NCBI RefSeq assembly: GCF_011764565.1
Contig: NZ_AP022871.1
Coordinates: forward strand, 3,782,320-3,846,319
Reading direction: 5' to 3'
DNA: 64,000 nucleotides
Source of the DNA: Phytohabitans suffuscus
GTDB lineage: Bacteria; Actinomycetota; Actinomycetes; Mycobacteriales; Micromonosporaceae
Part shown: piece after piece, positions 25,458 to 34,371 of the stretch
How the letters are laid out: every line of letters begins with the position of its first letter
Numbering within the stretch: position 1 is the stretch's first letter
Program-made: the position numbers and the translations under genes
The notes under the pieces: generated by a model
Database searches by the model: none
What the model saw: the letters and a program-made list of their open reading frames with translations, nothing else
What the model was told of the DNA's origin: nothing

Positions 25458-27993
25458 GGATCTCGCCGGCGTCGCCCTTGGTGAGGTTGTCCAGCAGCTC
25501 GCCGGCGGCCGGCCAGAACGTGGCGTCGCCCGGCTCGAACCAGCCGGCCTCGACCCCGCCCGGCGGGTCGTACGGGTAGTCGACGCCGGCCCGCCGCAGG
25601 AACTCGTCGCGCCCGGCGAGGATGTCGGCGTAGTACGGCACGCTCTCCCGTACCGCGCCGCGCAGCCCGTCCAGGTTGTCCAATGTGGAGCGCAGGCGCA
25701 GCCAGCGGTGCCGGTCCCACTGGGTCTGATGCCCGAAGCGGCGGGTCAGCCGGGCACCGGCCAGCGCACCGCGCAGCGCCATCGAGGCGATGATCTCGCG
25801 GGGCATGTAGAGGTTGGTGCCGCCCTCGTCCACGCGCTGGCGCACCCACGCCACCCGGCCGCGGTATCCGGGCATCGAGGTCTGCATCGAGTCACGCCAC
25901 GACCGGGCGGTGTCCAGGATGGACCCCACGAACCGCGTGGCCCCCGCGCCCAGGTCGGTGGCCGGCACCACGGTCTGCTCCCAGTCCTGCGGCAGCCACA
26001 CGTCCTGGTGCGGAAACTGGTACGGGTGCTGGCCGAGGTTGAGGCCGAACGTGGGCCACCGCGGCAGCGGCGAGTCGAAGAGGTGCACCGGGAAGTTGGA
26101 CGTGATGCCACCGTCCGAGAACCACAGCTCCTGCGCGCGCCGCTTGCCGTCCTCCGGCCACATGAGACGGTTCTTCGCGTGGTCGAGGATGCCCCGGCCG
26201 AACTCGTCGCCGATCTCCGTCGCGGGCACCAGCCGGTACAGGCGGATGGCCTTGAAGAGACCGGGCAGCGCGAGGCTCAGCCGTACCGCGAAGATGACCG
26301 GCAGATTCCACGGGTCGGGCAGCCGGTGCAGCGTGACCGGGTCCGCGTTGTGGTCGGTCTGGTGCACGGTCAGTGGGTTCGGGTCGCGCATGGCCTCGAT
26401 GACATCCGGCGGAAAGACCGCGTCGTCGCAGTCGGCGAGGTCTTCCATCCGGAAGTAGAGCGCGTCGGCGTCCGGGTCGTCGGGGTCGACGGCCGTGAGC
26501 GGAAAGCGGTACGGGCGCTGCCGCGACAGGTCGGTGGTGATCAGCTCGAGGTTGACCAGCCGCCGCTCGGGCTCCCGGGCCAGCCGGAGGATCTCGGGCG
26601 TGGCCTGGTCCAGCGGCTCGAACGAACGCCCCTTCCACAGGTGACCGAAGCGCAGCACGCCCTTGTCGAGCGCGGCGACCTCGTTGAGGCAGTCGCTCAG
26701 CCACGGGATCACCGCCCGCGACACGGTGGGCCGCGCCGCGCCGGCGAGGAACTCCGACGGGCGCCGCGAGGTCGGCGGCGCCGCGCCGGCGAGCAGGCCG
26801 AATCCGCGGCGGCCCACGGTCGCGACGTACCGCCAGGTGCTGGCCGCCACGACCGCGCCCATCGCCAGGCTGAGCGCCGCGCCGGCCAGCGCGCCGGCCA
26901 CCCAGTCCCACCAGCCAAGCCAGCTGAGGACCGCCGTGACGGCGAGGACGGCCGCGGCGGTCAGCGGGCGCCAGAACGAGTACGACAGCAGCCGTTTCTC
27001 CGTGTGGTGCCGGCTGGAGACGCTGGTGAGCAGCGTCAGCCAGCGCGGCGGTGAAGGCTTCGGCGACCGGCTGACGAGCAGCGGCACGAGCACCAGCAGC
27101 GCGCCGACGCTGGCGAAGAAGAGGTAGAGGTCGAGGGCGGCCCACGCGTACCGCCAGCCGCCGTGGTCACCGCCCGGCCGGTCGACCGCCGGCCACGAGG
27201 GCAGCCGCGCCCCCACCCACACCGCGAGGTAGAGGCCGGCGGCGGCGAGGACCGCGAGCATCAGCTTGGACCACTTGCCGAACGCGAGCAGCAGCGCGAG
27301 CGCGCCGGCCCACACCTGCTTGCGCATGAACGCGGTGACGAGCGCGTAGAGGCGGCGGTCGCGCGGGCCGGGGCGGAAGAGCTGCGCCAGCCGGTACGCG
27401 TCGCGCTCGCCGCCGAGGTCGTCCGGCGACACCTCCGCCAGCCACGCGATCGTGTCGGACATGCCGACGAAGCCCGGCCGCACATGGCCCGCTCGACGCT
27501 CCTCTTCGGACAGTGGCGCGTACCGTCCGGCCGGAAGCTGGCTGCTGCGCCCCACCTCAGCCGCGGCCGTCACGGCGGCCGCGATCGCGCCGGCCGAGGC
27601 ACCGCCCACGTTGCGCACGCGGAAGCGGCTGGCCACCTCGCAGACGGCCAGCGGGTAGACGACCCCGGAGGTGGTGCCGCCGCGCATCGTGAGGTCGACG
27701 CTGTGCCGCATGTACGACCGGCAGGTCTCCTCGTCGGCGCCGTCCACTGTGTGTGGTGGCTCCCACACCTGGGGTGGCGCACCGGAAAGCGCGTAGGTCT
27801 CGGGGTTGCCGTACCCGCCGACGGTGCCCTCCGGCGGCTCGGACCACAGCCACTGCCGCCCCTCGGCCTGCTCCGGGACGGCGAGGCCGCCGGGCAGGTC
27901 ACCGTCGCGCAGGAGCATCGGGTAAGGCACCCGCTCGGAGCCGGTGAGCCGCTGGAGGGCCTGGCGCGCTTCACCGGAGCTTCGGACAGCCAT
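25402..27993 (-). CDS. Patatin-like phospholipase with internal membrane segments
   Basis: An 863-residue protein. The patatin core shows the Gly-rich oxyanion loop MRGGTTSGVVYPLAV (residues 103-117), nucleophile Ser in GGASAGA (S133) and the DG of the dyad in WFSDGGITSNFP. Between them lie about four to five transmembrane helices (residues about 200-400), an unusual insertion shared by a subset of actinomycete patatins. Start ATG 27993 leaves 18 bp to the divergent YbaK gene; the ORF extends further but would run through that gene. Likely hydrolyses membrane lipids. Confidence 0.87.
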   Translation of the reverse strand: MAVRSSGEARQALQRLTGSERVPYPMLLRDGDLPGGLAVPEQAEGRQWLWSEPPEGTVGGYGNPETYALSGAPPQVWEPPHTVDGADEETCRSYMRHSVDLTMRGGTTSGVVYPLAVCEVASRFRVRNVGGASAGAIAAAVTAAAEVGRSSQLPAGRYAPLSEEERRAGHVRPGFVGMSDTIAWLAEVSPDDLGGERDAYRLAQLFRPGPRDRRLYALVTAFMRKQVWAGALALLLAFGKWSKLMLAVLAAAGLYLAVWVGARLPSWPAVDRPGGDHGGWRYAWAALDLYLFFASVGALLVLVPLLVSRSPKPSPPRWLTLLTSVSSRHHTEKRLLSYSFWRPLTAAAVLAVTAVLSWLGWWDWVAGALAGAALSLAMGAVVAASTWRYVATVGRRGFGLLAGAAPPTSRRPSEFLAGAARPTVSRAVIPWLSDCLNEVAALDKGVLRFGHLWKGRSFEPLDQATPEILRLAREPERRLVNLELITTDLSRQRPYRFPLTAVDPDDPDADALYFRMEDLADCDDAVFPPDVIEAMRDPNPLTVHQTDHNADPVTLHRLPDPWNLPVIFAVRLSLALPGLFKAIRLYRLVPATEIGDEFGRGILDHAKNRLMWPEDGKRRAQELWFSDGGITSNFPVHLFDSPLPRWPTFGLNLGQHPYQFPHQDVWLPQDWEQTVVPATDLGAGATRFVGSILDTARSWRDSMQTSMPGYRGRVAWVRQRVDEGGTNLYMPREIIASMALRGALAGARLTRRFGHQTQWDRHRWLRLRSTLDNLDGLRGAVRESVPYYADILAGRDEFLRRAGVDYPYDPPGGVEAGWFEPGDATFWPAAGELLDNLTKGDAGEILTLGTPRPQPDLRQVPPE

Positions 27994-28011
27994 GCGGATA
28001 GTCTGCTGTGC

Positions 28012-28479
28012 ATGGCAAGTGCCGCGCTGCAAGCGCTCGACAGATCCGGTGTCGCCTATCGGATCATCCGGCACGGCCCGGTGCGCAGCCTGCACGAAGC
28101 GGCCGAGGCCCGTGGCGTCGAGGTGCCCGATGTGGTGAAGACCATAGTGGTACGCCGGGGCACCGACGACTTCCTGTTCGTGCTCGTGCCCGGCGGCCGC
28201 GTCATCTCCTGGTCCAAGCTGCGCGCGCTGCTCGGCGTGAGCCGACTGTCCATGCCGGACGCCGCGTCGGCCAAGGACGCGACCGGATACGAGCGCGGCA
28301 CGATCACCCCGTTCGGCTCGACGACCAGCTGGCCGGTGATCGCCGACGAACGCGTACGCGGCCGCGAGATCACCCTCGGCGCGGGCGAGCACGGCGTGGC
28401 CGTCGCCCTGGACGCCGAGGCCGCACTCTCCGCGCTCGACGCCACCTACGCCGACGTCACCGACCCCGAAACGCCCTAA
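28012..28479 (+). CDS. YbaK/ProX-type aminoacyl-tRNA deacylase
   Basis: A 155-residue YbaK-domain protein: ASAALQALDRSGVAYRIIRH, EAAEARGVEVPDVVKTIVV with the functional Lys, and GYERGTITPFGS. Family members hydrolyse mischarged Cys- or Pro-tRNA. It is divergent from the patatin with only 18 bp between ATGs, so at least one transcript should be leaderless or nearly so. Confidence 0.9.
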   Translation: MASAALQALDRSGVAYRIIRHGPVRSLHEAAEARGVEVPDVVKTIVVRRGTDDFLFVLVPGGRVISWSKLRALLGVSRLSMPDAASAKDATGYERGTITPFGSTTSWPVIADERVRGREITLGAGEHGVAVALDAEAALSALDATYADVTDPETP

Positions 28480-28501
28480 CCGTGCGATAACCCAAAACCT
28501 C

Positions 28502-28561
28502 TGAGCTACCGCGACCTCCGCCGTGGTCCAGACCGTTGCTCCCGCGGCCTCACCCCGCGCG
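28502..28561 (+). repeat. Intergenic 60-bp repeat, copy 3
   Basis: Same length and orientation as the copies at 3841 and 15694, beginning 23 bp after the YbaK stop. The central palindrome carries one change (GGTCCAGACC), and the tail is CCCCGCGCG. Confidence 0.78.
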
Positions 28562-28655
28562 TCACACAATCAGCCTTCGCCCCCGAGTGTGCGCGACCGA
28601 CCGTTGGTCAAGGCTGTGGGCAGCTCTTGGCCGCCGCGACGGCCGTCGTGCTTCT

Positions 28656-28681
28656 GTACGATTGTACATGTACACACGTAC
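28656..28681 (+). promoter_or_regulatory. Palindromic TetR-type operator before SMR efflux gene
   Basis: A 26-bp dyad: outer arms GTACG (28656-28660) and CGTAC (28677-28681) around the perfect palindrome TGTACATGTACA (28663-28674), 22 of 26 positions symmetric. It ends 14 bp before the ATG and overlaps a possible -10 TACGAT. The TetR gene that ends this two-gene operon is the likely binder. Confidence 0.7.
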
Positions 28682-28695
28682 TAGAAGGGATGACC

Positions 28696-29019
28696 ATGGC
28701 GTATGTGCTGCTCGGGCTGGCGATCGCGGCCGAGGTGTTGGGGACCAGCCTGCTCAAGAGCACCGACGGGTTCAGCCGGCTGTGGCCGACGGTCGCGAGC
28801 CTGACCGCCTACGCGGTGTCGTTCTTCGCCCTGGCGGTGGCGATCCAGAAAGGGCTGCAGGTCGGCGTCGGGTACGCGATCTGGTCCGGCCTCGGCACCA
28901 CGCTGATCGTCATCATCGGGGCGCTCTTCCTCAGCGAGCCGGTCACGCTCGTCAAGGTGGTCGGGGTCGCCCTCGTGATCGCGGGCGTGGTCGTCCTGAA
29001 CCTCGGCGGTCTGCATTGA
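28696..29019 (+). CDS. SMR-family multidrug efflux protein
   Basis: A 107-residue four-helix transporter of the EmrE/QacE type. The membrane-embedded Glu is in LAIAAEVLGTSLLK, and YAIWSGLGT and EPVTLVKVVGVALVI are family blocks. ATG 28696 has AGAAGG at good spacing; ATG 28690 is too close to it. It is followed by TetR with a TTGA overlap, so it is a self-contained inducible efflux unit. Confidence 0.94.
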   Translation: MAYVLLGLAIAAEVLGTSLLKSTDGFSRLWPTVASLTAYAVSFFALAVAIQKGLQVGVGYAIWSGLGTTLIVIIGALFLSEPVTLVKVVGVALVIAGVVVLNLGGLH

Positions 29020-29549
29020 CCAGGCGCGACCCCGAGGGACGGCGGCGGCGGATCGTGGAGGCGGCTGGGCAGCTCATCGGCGAGGTGGGCATGGCTGGGC
29101 TGACCCATCGGCTGGTCGCCGCGCGGGCCGGGGTGCCGTTGGGCGCGACCACGTACTACTTCACGAGCCTCGACGACCTCTCCGAGGCGGCCCTGCGGCA
29201 CCTCACCGAGGAGACGGCGGCCGAGCTGGACGCCTGGGCGGCGGCCCTCGACTCCGGTGCGGACCTGCCGGCCACACTGGCCGGGCTGATGGCCGGCTAC
29301 CTTGCCGACCGCGGGCGGGCCCTGCCGGAGACGGAGCTCTACGTCGCGGCCGGGCGGCGGCCGGAGCTGCGCCCGCTGGCCAGGGCGTGGGGTGACGGGC
29401 TGGTCCGGGTCCTCGGCGCGCACGCCGAGCCGGCGGCGGCGCGGGCGGTGGCGGTCTTCCTGGACGGGGTGCTCGTGCACGCGCTGGTACGGGACGAGCC
29501 AATCGATCAGCCCGCGCTGCGCGCCGCGCTCACGAAGCTGCTGTCCTGA
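29016..29549 (+). CDS. TetR-family repressor of the SMR efflux unit
   Basis: A 177-residue regulator starting at TTG inside the SMR stop. The HTH is RRIVEAAGQLIGEVGMAGLT, RLVAARAGVPLGATTYYF. The C-terminal helices form the ligand domain. Translational coupling to the pump and the upstream dyad point to repression of its own operon. Confidence 0.9.
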   Translation: MTRRDPEGRRRRIVEAAGQLIGEVGMAGLTHRLVAARAGVPLGATTYYFTSLDDLSEAALRHLTEETAAELDAWAAALDSGADLPATLAGLMAGYLADRGRALPETELYVAAGRRPELRPLARAWGDGLVRVLGAHAEPAAARAVAVFLDGVLVHALVRDEPIDQPALRAALTKLLS

Positions 29550-29586
29550 TCCGTCCGGGCGCGCTGTCCTGATCCGTCCGGGCGCG
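29541..29586 (+). repeat. 23-bp tandem duplication at the TetR 3' end
   Basis: Two identical 23-bp units (29541-29563, 29564-29586) begin CTGTCCTGATCC. The first contains the TetR stop codon, so the protein is not changed. The second nearly reaches the stop of the convergent Fgd gene at 29589. Confidence 0.85.
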
Positions 29587-29588
29587 TC

Positions 29589-30593
29589 CTAGCCCAGGGC
29601 GCGGAGCCTGGGCAGCAGGTCCTCGGCGAACTGGGTCAGAAAGCGCTCCTGGTCGTGCCCGGGGCCGTGGAAGACCAGGTGGTTGAGGCCCGCGTCGACG
29701 TAGGGCTTGATCTGGGCGAGTGCCTCGTCCGGGTCGGAGGCCACGATCCACCGCTTGGCGACCTGCTCGATCGGCAGCTCGTCGGCGAGGCGCTCCATCT
29801 CGGCGGCGCTGTCGACGGTGTGCTTCTGCTCGGCGGTCAGCGAGAGCGGCGCCCAGAAGCGGGTGTTGTCCAGCGCGGCCGCGTGGTCGCGGTCGTACGA
29901 CAGCTTGATCTCGATCATCTTGTCGATCCGGCCCGCGTCGCGACCGGCCGCCGCGGCGCCCTCGGCCATCGCGGGGATCAACTTCTCCGTGTACAGGTCC
30001 ATGCCCTTGCCGGAGGTGCAGATGAACCCGTCGCCGGCCCGCCCCGCGTACTTCGCGACCAGCGGTCCGCCAGCCGCGATGTAGATCGGCACCGGCCGCT
30101 CGGGACGGTCGTAGATCATCGCGTTGACCAGCTTGTAGTACTCGCCGTCAAAGCTGACCTCGTCTTTGGTCCACAGCTCGCGGATCAGCCGCACCGCCTC
30201 GCGCAGCCGCGCGAAGCGCTCCTTGAACTCCGGCCACTTCAGCCCGGAGACGGCGATCTCGTTGAGCGCCTCACCCGTGCCGACGCCGAGCAGCACCCGG
30301 TTGTCGTAGAGCAGCGCCATCGTCGCGAACGCCTGGGCGATCACCGCCGGGTTGTACCGGAACGTGGGCGTGAGCACGCTCGTACCCATCTTCACCCGGC
30401 TGGTCCGCTCGCCCACCGCCGCCATCCAGGAGAGCGCGAACGGCGCGTGCCCGCCCTCGTGCCGCCACGGCAGGAAGTGGTCGGACACCAGCACGCTGTC
30501 CAGCCCGACCTCCTCGGCGCGTACGGCGTACTCGACGAGCTGCCGCGGCCCGAACTGCTCCGCCGACGCCTTGTAGCCGATCGTGAGGCCCAT
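29589..30593 (-). CDS. fgd: F420-dependent glucose-6-phosphate dehydrogenase
   Basis: A 334-residue LLM-class enzyme that reduces F420 with glucose-6-phosphate, supplying F420H2. It is collinear with mycobacterial Fgd1 along its whole length: [65 protein letters not shown] and [13 protein letters not shown]. The His of SDHF and the Trp-His of PWRH correspond to active-site residues of Fgd1. The gene stands alone between convergent TetR and divergent PadR genes. Confidence 0.94.
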   Translation of the reverse strand: MGLTIGYKASAEQFGPRQLVEYAVRAEEVGLDSVLVSDHFLPWRHEGGHAPFALSWMAAVGERTSRVKMGTSVLTPTFRYNPAVIAQAFATMALLYDNRVLLGVGTGEALNEIAVSGLKWPEFKERFARLREAVRLIRELWTKDEVSFDGEYYKLVNAMIYDRPERPVPIYIAAGGPLVAKYAGRAGDGFICTSGKGMDLYTEKLIPAMAEGAAAAGRDAGRIDKMIEIKLSYDRDHAAALDNTRFWAPLSLTAEQKHTVDSAAEMERLADELPIEQVAKRWIVASDPDEALAQIKPYVDAGLNHLVFHGPGHDQERFLTQFAEDLLPRLRALG

Positions 30594-30741
30594 TTGCCGT
30601 CCCTTCCCACGTCAACCAGCTTCTGACCACCCGCACGCGGCCGGGGGATCGGCTCGCCAGGGTCACCACCCTGAACCGTACGGCGCTCCCGCCGGCCACG
30701 CGCAGGAAGGTCGATCATGATACCGGCGGAGGCATATGCGC

Positions 30742-30770
30742 TGAGGGTATATACGCGAGGTATACGCTCA
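30742..30770 (+). promoter_or_regulatory. Inverted repeat in PadR promoter region
   Basis: TGAGGGTATATAC (30742-30754) and GGTATACGCTCA (30759-30770) form an imperfect dyad ending 16 bp before the PadR ATG. PadR regulators usually control their own operon, so this is the likely operator of the PadR-ABC unit. Confidence 0.5.
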
Positions 30771-30786
30771 GGGTAGGGTCGTTGGC

Positions 30787-31314
30787 ATGAGCGTCCCGTT
30801 GACCCTCCTCGGCCTGCTGGAGCGCGAGCCCAGCCACGGTTACGACCTCAAGCGCGACTACGACACCTACTTCGGCCGCGGTCGCCCGCTGCCGTTCGGC
30901 CAGGTGTACGCGACGCTCGGCCGGCTGGCCCGCGACGGCAAGGTGGTGATCGGCGAGGTGCAGCCCGGCGTCGGGCCGGAGCGCAAGCGCTACGTGATCA
31001 CCGAGGCGGGCGCGACCGAGCTCGACGCGTGGCTCACCGAGCCGATCGAGGCCGAGCCGCATCTCCAGTCGGTGCTCTTCACCAAGGTGGTGCTCGCGCT
31101 GATGCTCGACCGCCCCGCCCAGGACTACCTGGACATCCAGCGCGGCGCCCACCTGGAGCGCATGCGCCAGCTGACCGAGATCCGGCGCAACGGCGGCCTG
31201 GTCGACGGGCTGCTCGCCGACCACGGCCTCTTCCACCTGGAGGCCGACCTCCGGTGGATCGACACGACGGCGGCCCGGCTCGACGCCCTTCGCGCCGAGG
31301 TGGTGAGGCCGTGA
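30787..31314 (+). CDS. PadR-family transcriptional regulator
   Basis: A 175-residue protein with a winged-helix N-terminus (LTLLGLLEREPSHGYDLKRD, FGQVYATLGRLARDG, RYVITEAGATELDAWL) and a helical C-terminal dimerisation part. GTGA overlap with the ABC ATPase gene that follows. It likely represses this efflux-type operon until a ligand binds. Confidence 0.93.
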   Translation: MSVPLTLLGLLEREPSHGYDLKRDYDTYFGRGRPLPFGQVYATLGRLARDGKVVIGEVQPGVGPERKRYVITEAGATELDAWLTEPIEAEPHLQSVLFTKVVLALMLDRPAQDYLDIQRGAHLERMRQLTEIRRNGGLVDGLLADHGLFHLEADLRWIDTTAARLDALRAEVVRP

Positions 31315-32000
31315 GCGACGTGATGATCGAGGCCCGCGACGCCGTGCGGTCGTTCGGGCAGACGCCGGCGCTGCGCGGTGCCACCGTGGCGGTCGCGCCG
31401 GGCGAGATCCTGGCCATCATGGGCCCGAGCGGGTCGGGCAAGTCGACGCTGCTGCACTGCCTGGCCGGCATCCTGGTGCCCGACTCGGGCGAGATCCACT
31501 TCGACGGCCGCCGGCTCGACACGATGGACGAGGCCGCACGGAGCGCGCTGCGCCGCGACAGGTTCGGTTTCGTCTTCCAGTTCGGTCAGCTCGTGCCCGA
31601 GCTGACCGCCGAGGAGAACGTCGCGCTGCCGCTGCTGCTCGGCGGTGTCCGGCGCGACGCGGCGCTGCGCCAGGCCCGTCCGTGGTTCGGCCGGCTGGGG
31701 CTCGACGGGTTGGAGCGCCGGCGCTCGGGTGAGCTGTCGGGCGGCCAGGCGCAGCGGGTGGCGCTCGCCCGCGGGCTCGTCACCAGCCCGAAGGTGCTCT
31801 TCGCCGACGAGCCGACCGGGTCGCTCGACTCGCTCACCGGCGAGCAGGTGATGGACCAGATGGTCGGCGCCGCCCGCGAGCACGGCACCACGGTCGTACT
31901 GGTCACGCACGAGGCCCGCGTCGCGGCGTACGCGGACCGGCACGTGATGGTCCGCGACGGCAAGGTGGCCGCGCTCACGCCGGAGCGGGTGCTGTCGTGA
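31311..32000 (+). CDS. ABC transporter ATP-binding protein (MacB/LolD type)
   Basis: A 229-residue ATPase: Walker A GPSGSGKST, signature LSGGQAQRVALARGL, Walker B VLFADEPTGSLDS and H-loop VTHE. It belongs to the type that pairs with FtsX-like permeases. Its start and stop both overlap neighbouring genes by 4 bp (GTGA each). Confidence 0.93.
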   Translation: MSDVMIEARDAVRSFGQTPALRGATVAVAPGEILAIMGPSGSGKSTLLHCLAGILVPDSGEIHFDGRRLDTMDEAARSALRRDRFGFVFQFGQLVPELTAEENVALPLLLGGVRRDAALRQARPWFGRLGLDGLERRRSGELSGGQAQRVALARGLVTSPKVLFADEPTGSLDSLTGEQVMDQMVGAAREHGTTVVLVTHEARVAAYADRHVMVRDGKVAALTPERVLS

Positions 32001-34212
32001 TCCGCTTCGGGTTGCGGCTCGCCCTGGCCAGCGGCCGCGAGGCGGTCGTCCGGCTGGTTGTCATCGCGGCCGCAGTGGCGCTCGGCGTCGGCCTGCTGCT
32101 GACCGCGATCGCGGGCATCAACGCGGTCCAGGCGCAAAACCTGCGGTACGCGTGGCTCAACAGCGGCCTGGTGGGCGAGACCACGGGGCCCGAGGCGGCC
32201 GACCCGAGCTGGTGGGTGCTGCGCGACGACTACTTCCAGGCGCAGCGGATCGGCCGGCTCGACATCGCGGCCACCGGACCGGACTCGCCGGTGCCGCCGG
32301 GCATCCCGAGGCTGCCCGGTCCGGGGAGTACTACGTGTCGCCCGCGCTCGGCGAGCTGCTGCGGGCCCAGCCGCCATCCGCGCTCGCCGAAAGGTTTCCC
32401 GGCCGCGAGATCGGCACGATCGGCGACAGCGCGCTGCCCTCGCCCGAGTCGCTGCTGGTCGTGGTCGGCCGTACGCCCGACGAGCTGTCCGCCATGCCGG
32501 GCGTCGACCGGGTGTCGCGCATCATGACCACCGACCCGAGCAGGTGCGACCGCTGCGTGATCGGGATCGGTGCCGACGGCATGAGCCTGGTGCTGTGGAT
32601 CGTGGCGGGTGCGCTGATCGTGCCGGTGCTGATCCTCATCGGCACGGCGACCCGGCTCGCCGCGGCCCGCCGCGAGCAGCGCTTCGCCGCGATGCGCCTG
32701 GTCGGCGCGACGCCACGGCAGGTCTCGATGATCTCTGCGGTGGAGTCGACCGTCGCGGCGGTGGCGGGCACGGTGGTCGGCATCGCGCTGTTCTTCGCGT
32801 TTCGTTCGGCGCTCGCCACGATCCCGTTCACCGGTGAGCGGTTCTTCGCCAGCGACCTCTCGCTCGGTCCGTTCGACGTCGCGCCGGTCGTGCTGGGCGT
32901 CCCGCTGGCCGCGGCGGTCGTGGCGCGGTTCGCCCTGCGGCGGGTGCGGATCTCACCGCTGGGCGTGACCCGGCGGGTCACGCCGCGCCCGCCGCGGGCC
33001 TGGCGGCTGATCCCGCTGGCGCTCGGCGTCGGCGAGCTGCTGTACTTCGTCAGCCGGCGCCCGAGCACGTCGAATGGCCAGCTCGCCGCATACATGTCCG
33101 GCTTCGTCATGATCATGATTGGACTCGTGGCCGCCGGTCCGTGGCTGACGCTGGTCGGCTCGCGGCTGCTGGCCGGGCGGGCCCGCCACGCGGCCGCGCT
33201 GATCGCCGGGCGGCGGCTGGCGGACAACCCGCACGGCGGATTCCGTGCGGTCAGCGGGCTCACCGTGGCACTCTTCGTCACCAGCGTCGCCACCGGCGTG
33301 ATGACCACGATCATGGCGGAGCAGGGTGCTCCGCGCACCGGCTCGGTGATGGCCAGCACGCTCTCCCAGTCCTTCGAGACCAAGAGCGAAGCGGCTCCGA
33401 GCCCGGTGCGGATACCCGCCGAGCTGGCGTCGATCCCCGGCGTCGAGGGGGTCTACCCGGTCTACGCCAACCCGCGGCGCGAGCCGAGCGGCCCGGACTG
33501 GCTTCCGGGTCTGGTCTCGTGCGCCGACCTCGCCCGCTCGCCGGAGCTGGGCAGCTGCGTCCCCGGCGCGACGGTGGCCTACGTGTGGCACGACCTGACC
33601 GGCCTGCGCCGCGCCTCCGACCCACCGCCGGTCTGGCTCGCCGCGCCCGTCGACGCGGCCGGCCTCAAGGAGCTGTCGCTGCTGTCGGTCGTGGTGGCCA
33701 CGGACGGGTCGGTGCCGGCCCTCGAGCGGTCGCGCACCGTGCTCGAAGCGGCCTTTCCCGACGCCAACCGGTTTCCCGCCACGGTCGCCGACCACGAGGG
33801 CGACTTCCGGCAGACGCTCGTGCAGTGGCAGCAGCTCGCCAACGTCGTGATCGTGGCCAGCCTGGCGATCGCGGGGTGCAGCCTGGCGGTCAGCGTGGCC
33901 GGCGGGCTCACCGAGCGCAAGCGGCCGTTCAGCATGCTGCGGCTCACCGGCGTACCGCTCGGGATGCTGCGCCGGGTGGTGGCGCTGGAGAGCGCGGTGC
34001 CGCTGCTGCTGGTGGCGGTGCTCGCGATCGGCATGGGGCTGCTCGCCGCCCAGCTCTTCCTCACGTCGCAGCTGGACTACACGCTGCACGCGCCCGGCGT
34101 GGCGTACTACGTGGCGGTGGCGGCCGGCCTTGTCGCCTCGCTCGCGATCATCGCCTCGACACTGCCGCTGCTGCGCCGGATCACCGGCCCGGAGACGGCG
34201 AGGAACGAGTAA
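31997..34212 (+). CDS. FtsX-like ABC permease, frameshifted
   Basis: GTG 31997 starts IRFGLRLALASG with the first helix; the frame continues to PGIPRLPGPG and then stops making sense. The rest, from GEYYVSPALGELLRAQPP, is in another frame to 34212. One missing G in GGGG 32323-32326 unites them as about 738 residues. FtsX domains with helices occur near LSLVLWIVAGALIVPVLILI and at the C-terminus (LTGVPLGMLRRVVALES), separated by extracytoplasmic regions. It forms the exporter with the preceding ATPase. Confidence 0.87.
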
Positions 34213-34371
34213 CTCGCGTCCTGAGTCGCCAGACTCTTTCGCTGGACAGCCTGAAACTTGCAGAGATTAATCTAGATATTGCGCTTGTGTGTCAGGGGCG
34301 TTACGGTCCCCGGTAACCCGGCTTGCCCCTGTCCCCCACTTTCTACCGCCCCAGTCGAAAGTGAGCAGCGC

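Noticed and set aside
27994..28569. N-terminal extension of the patatin gene
   Set aside because: It would run antisense through the whole YbaK gene and lacks domain features; ATG 27993 gives the family-typical start.
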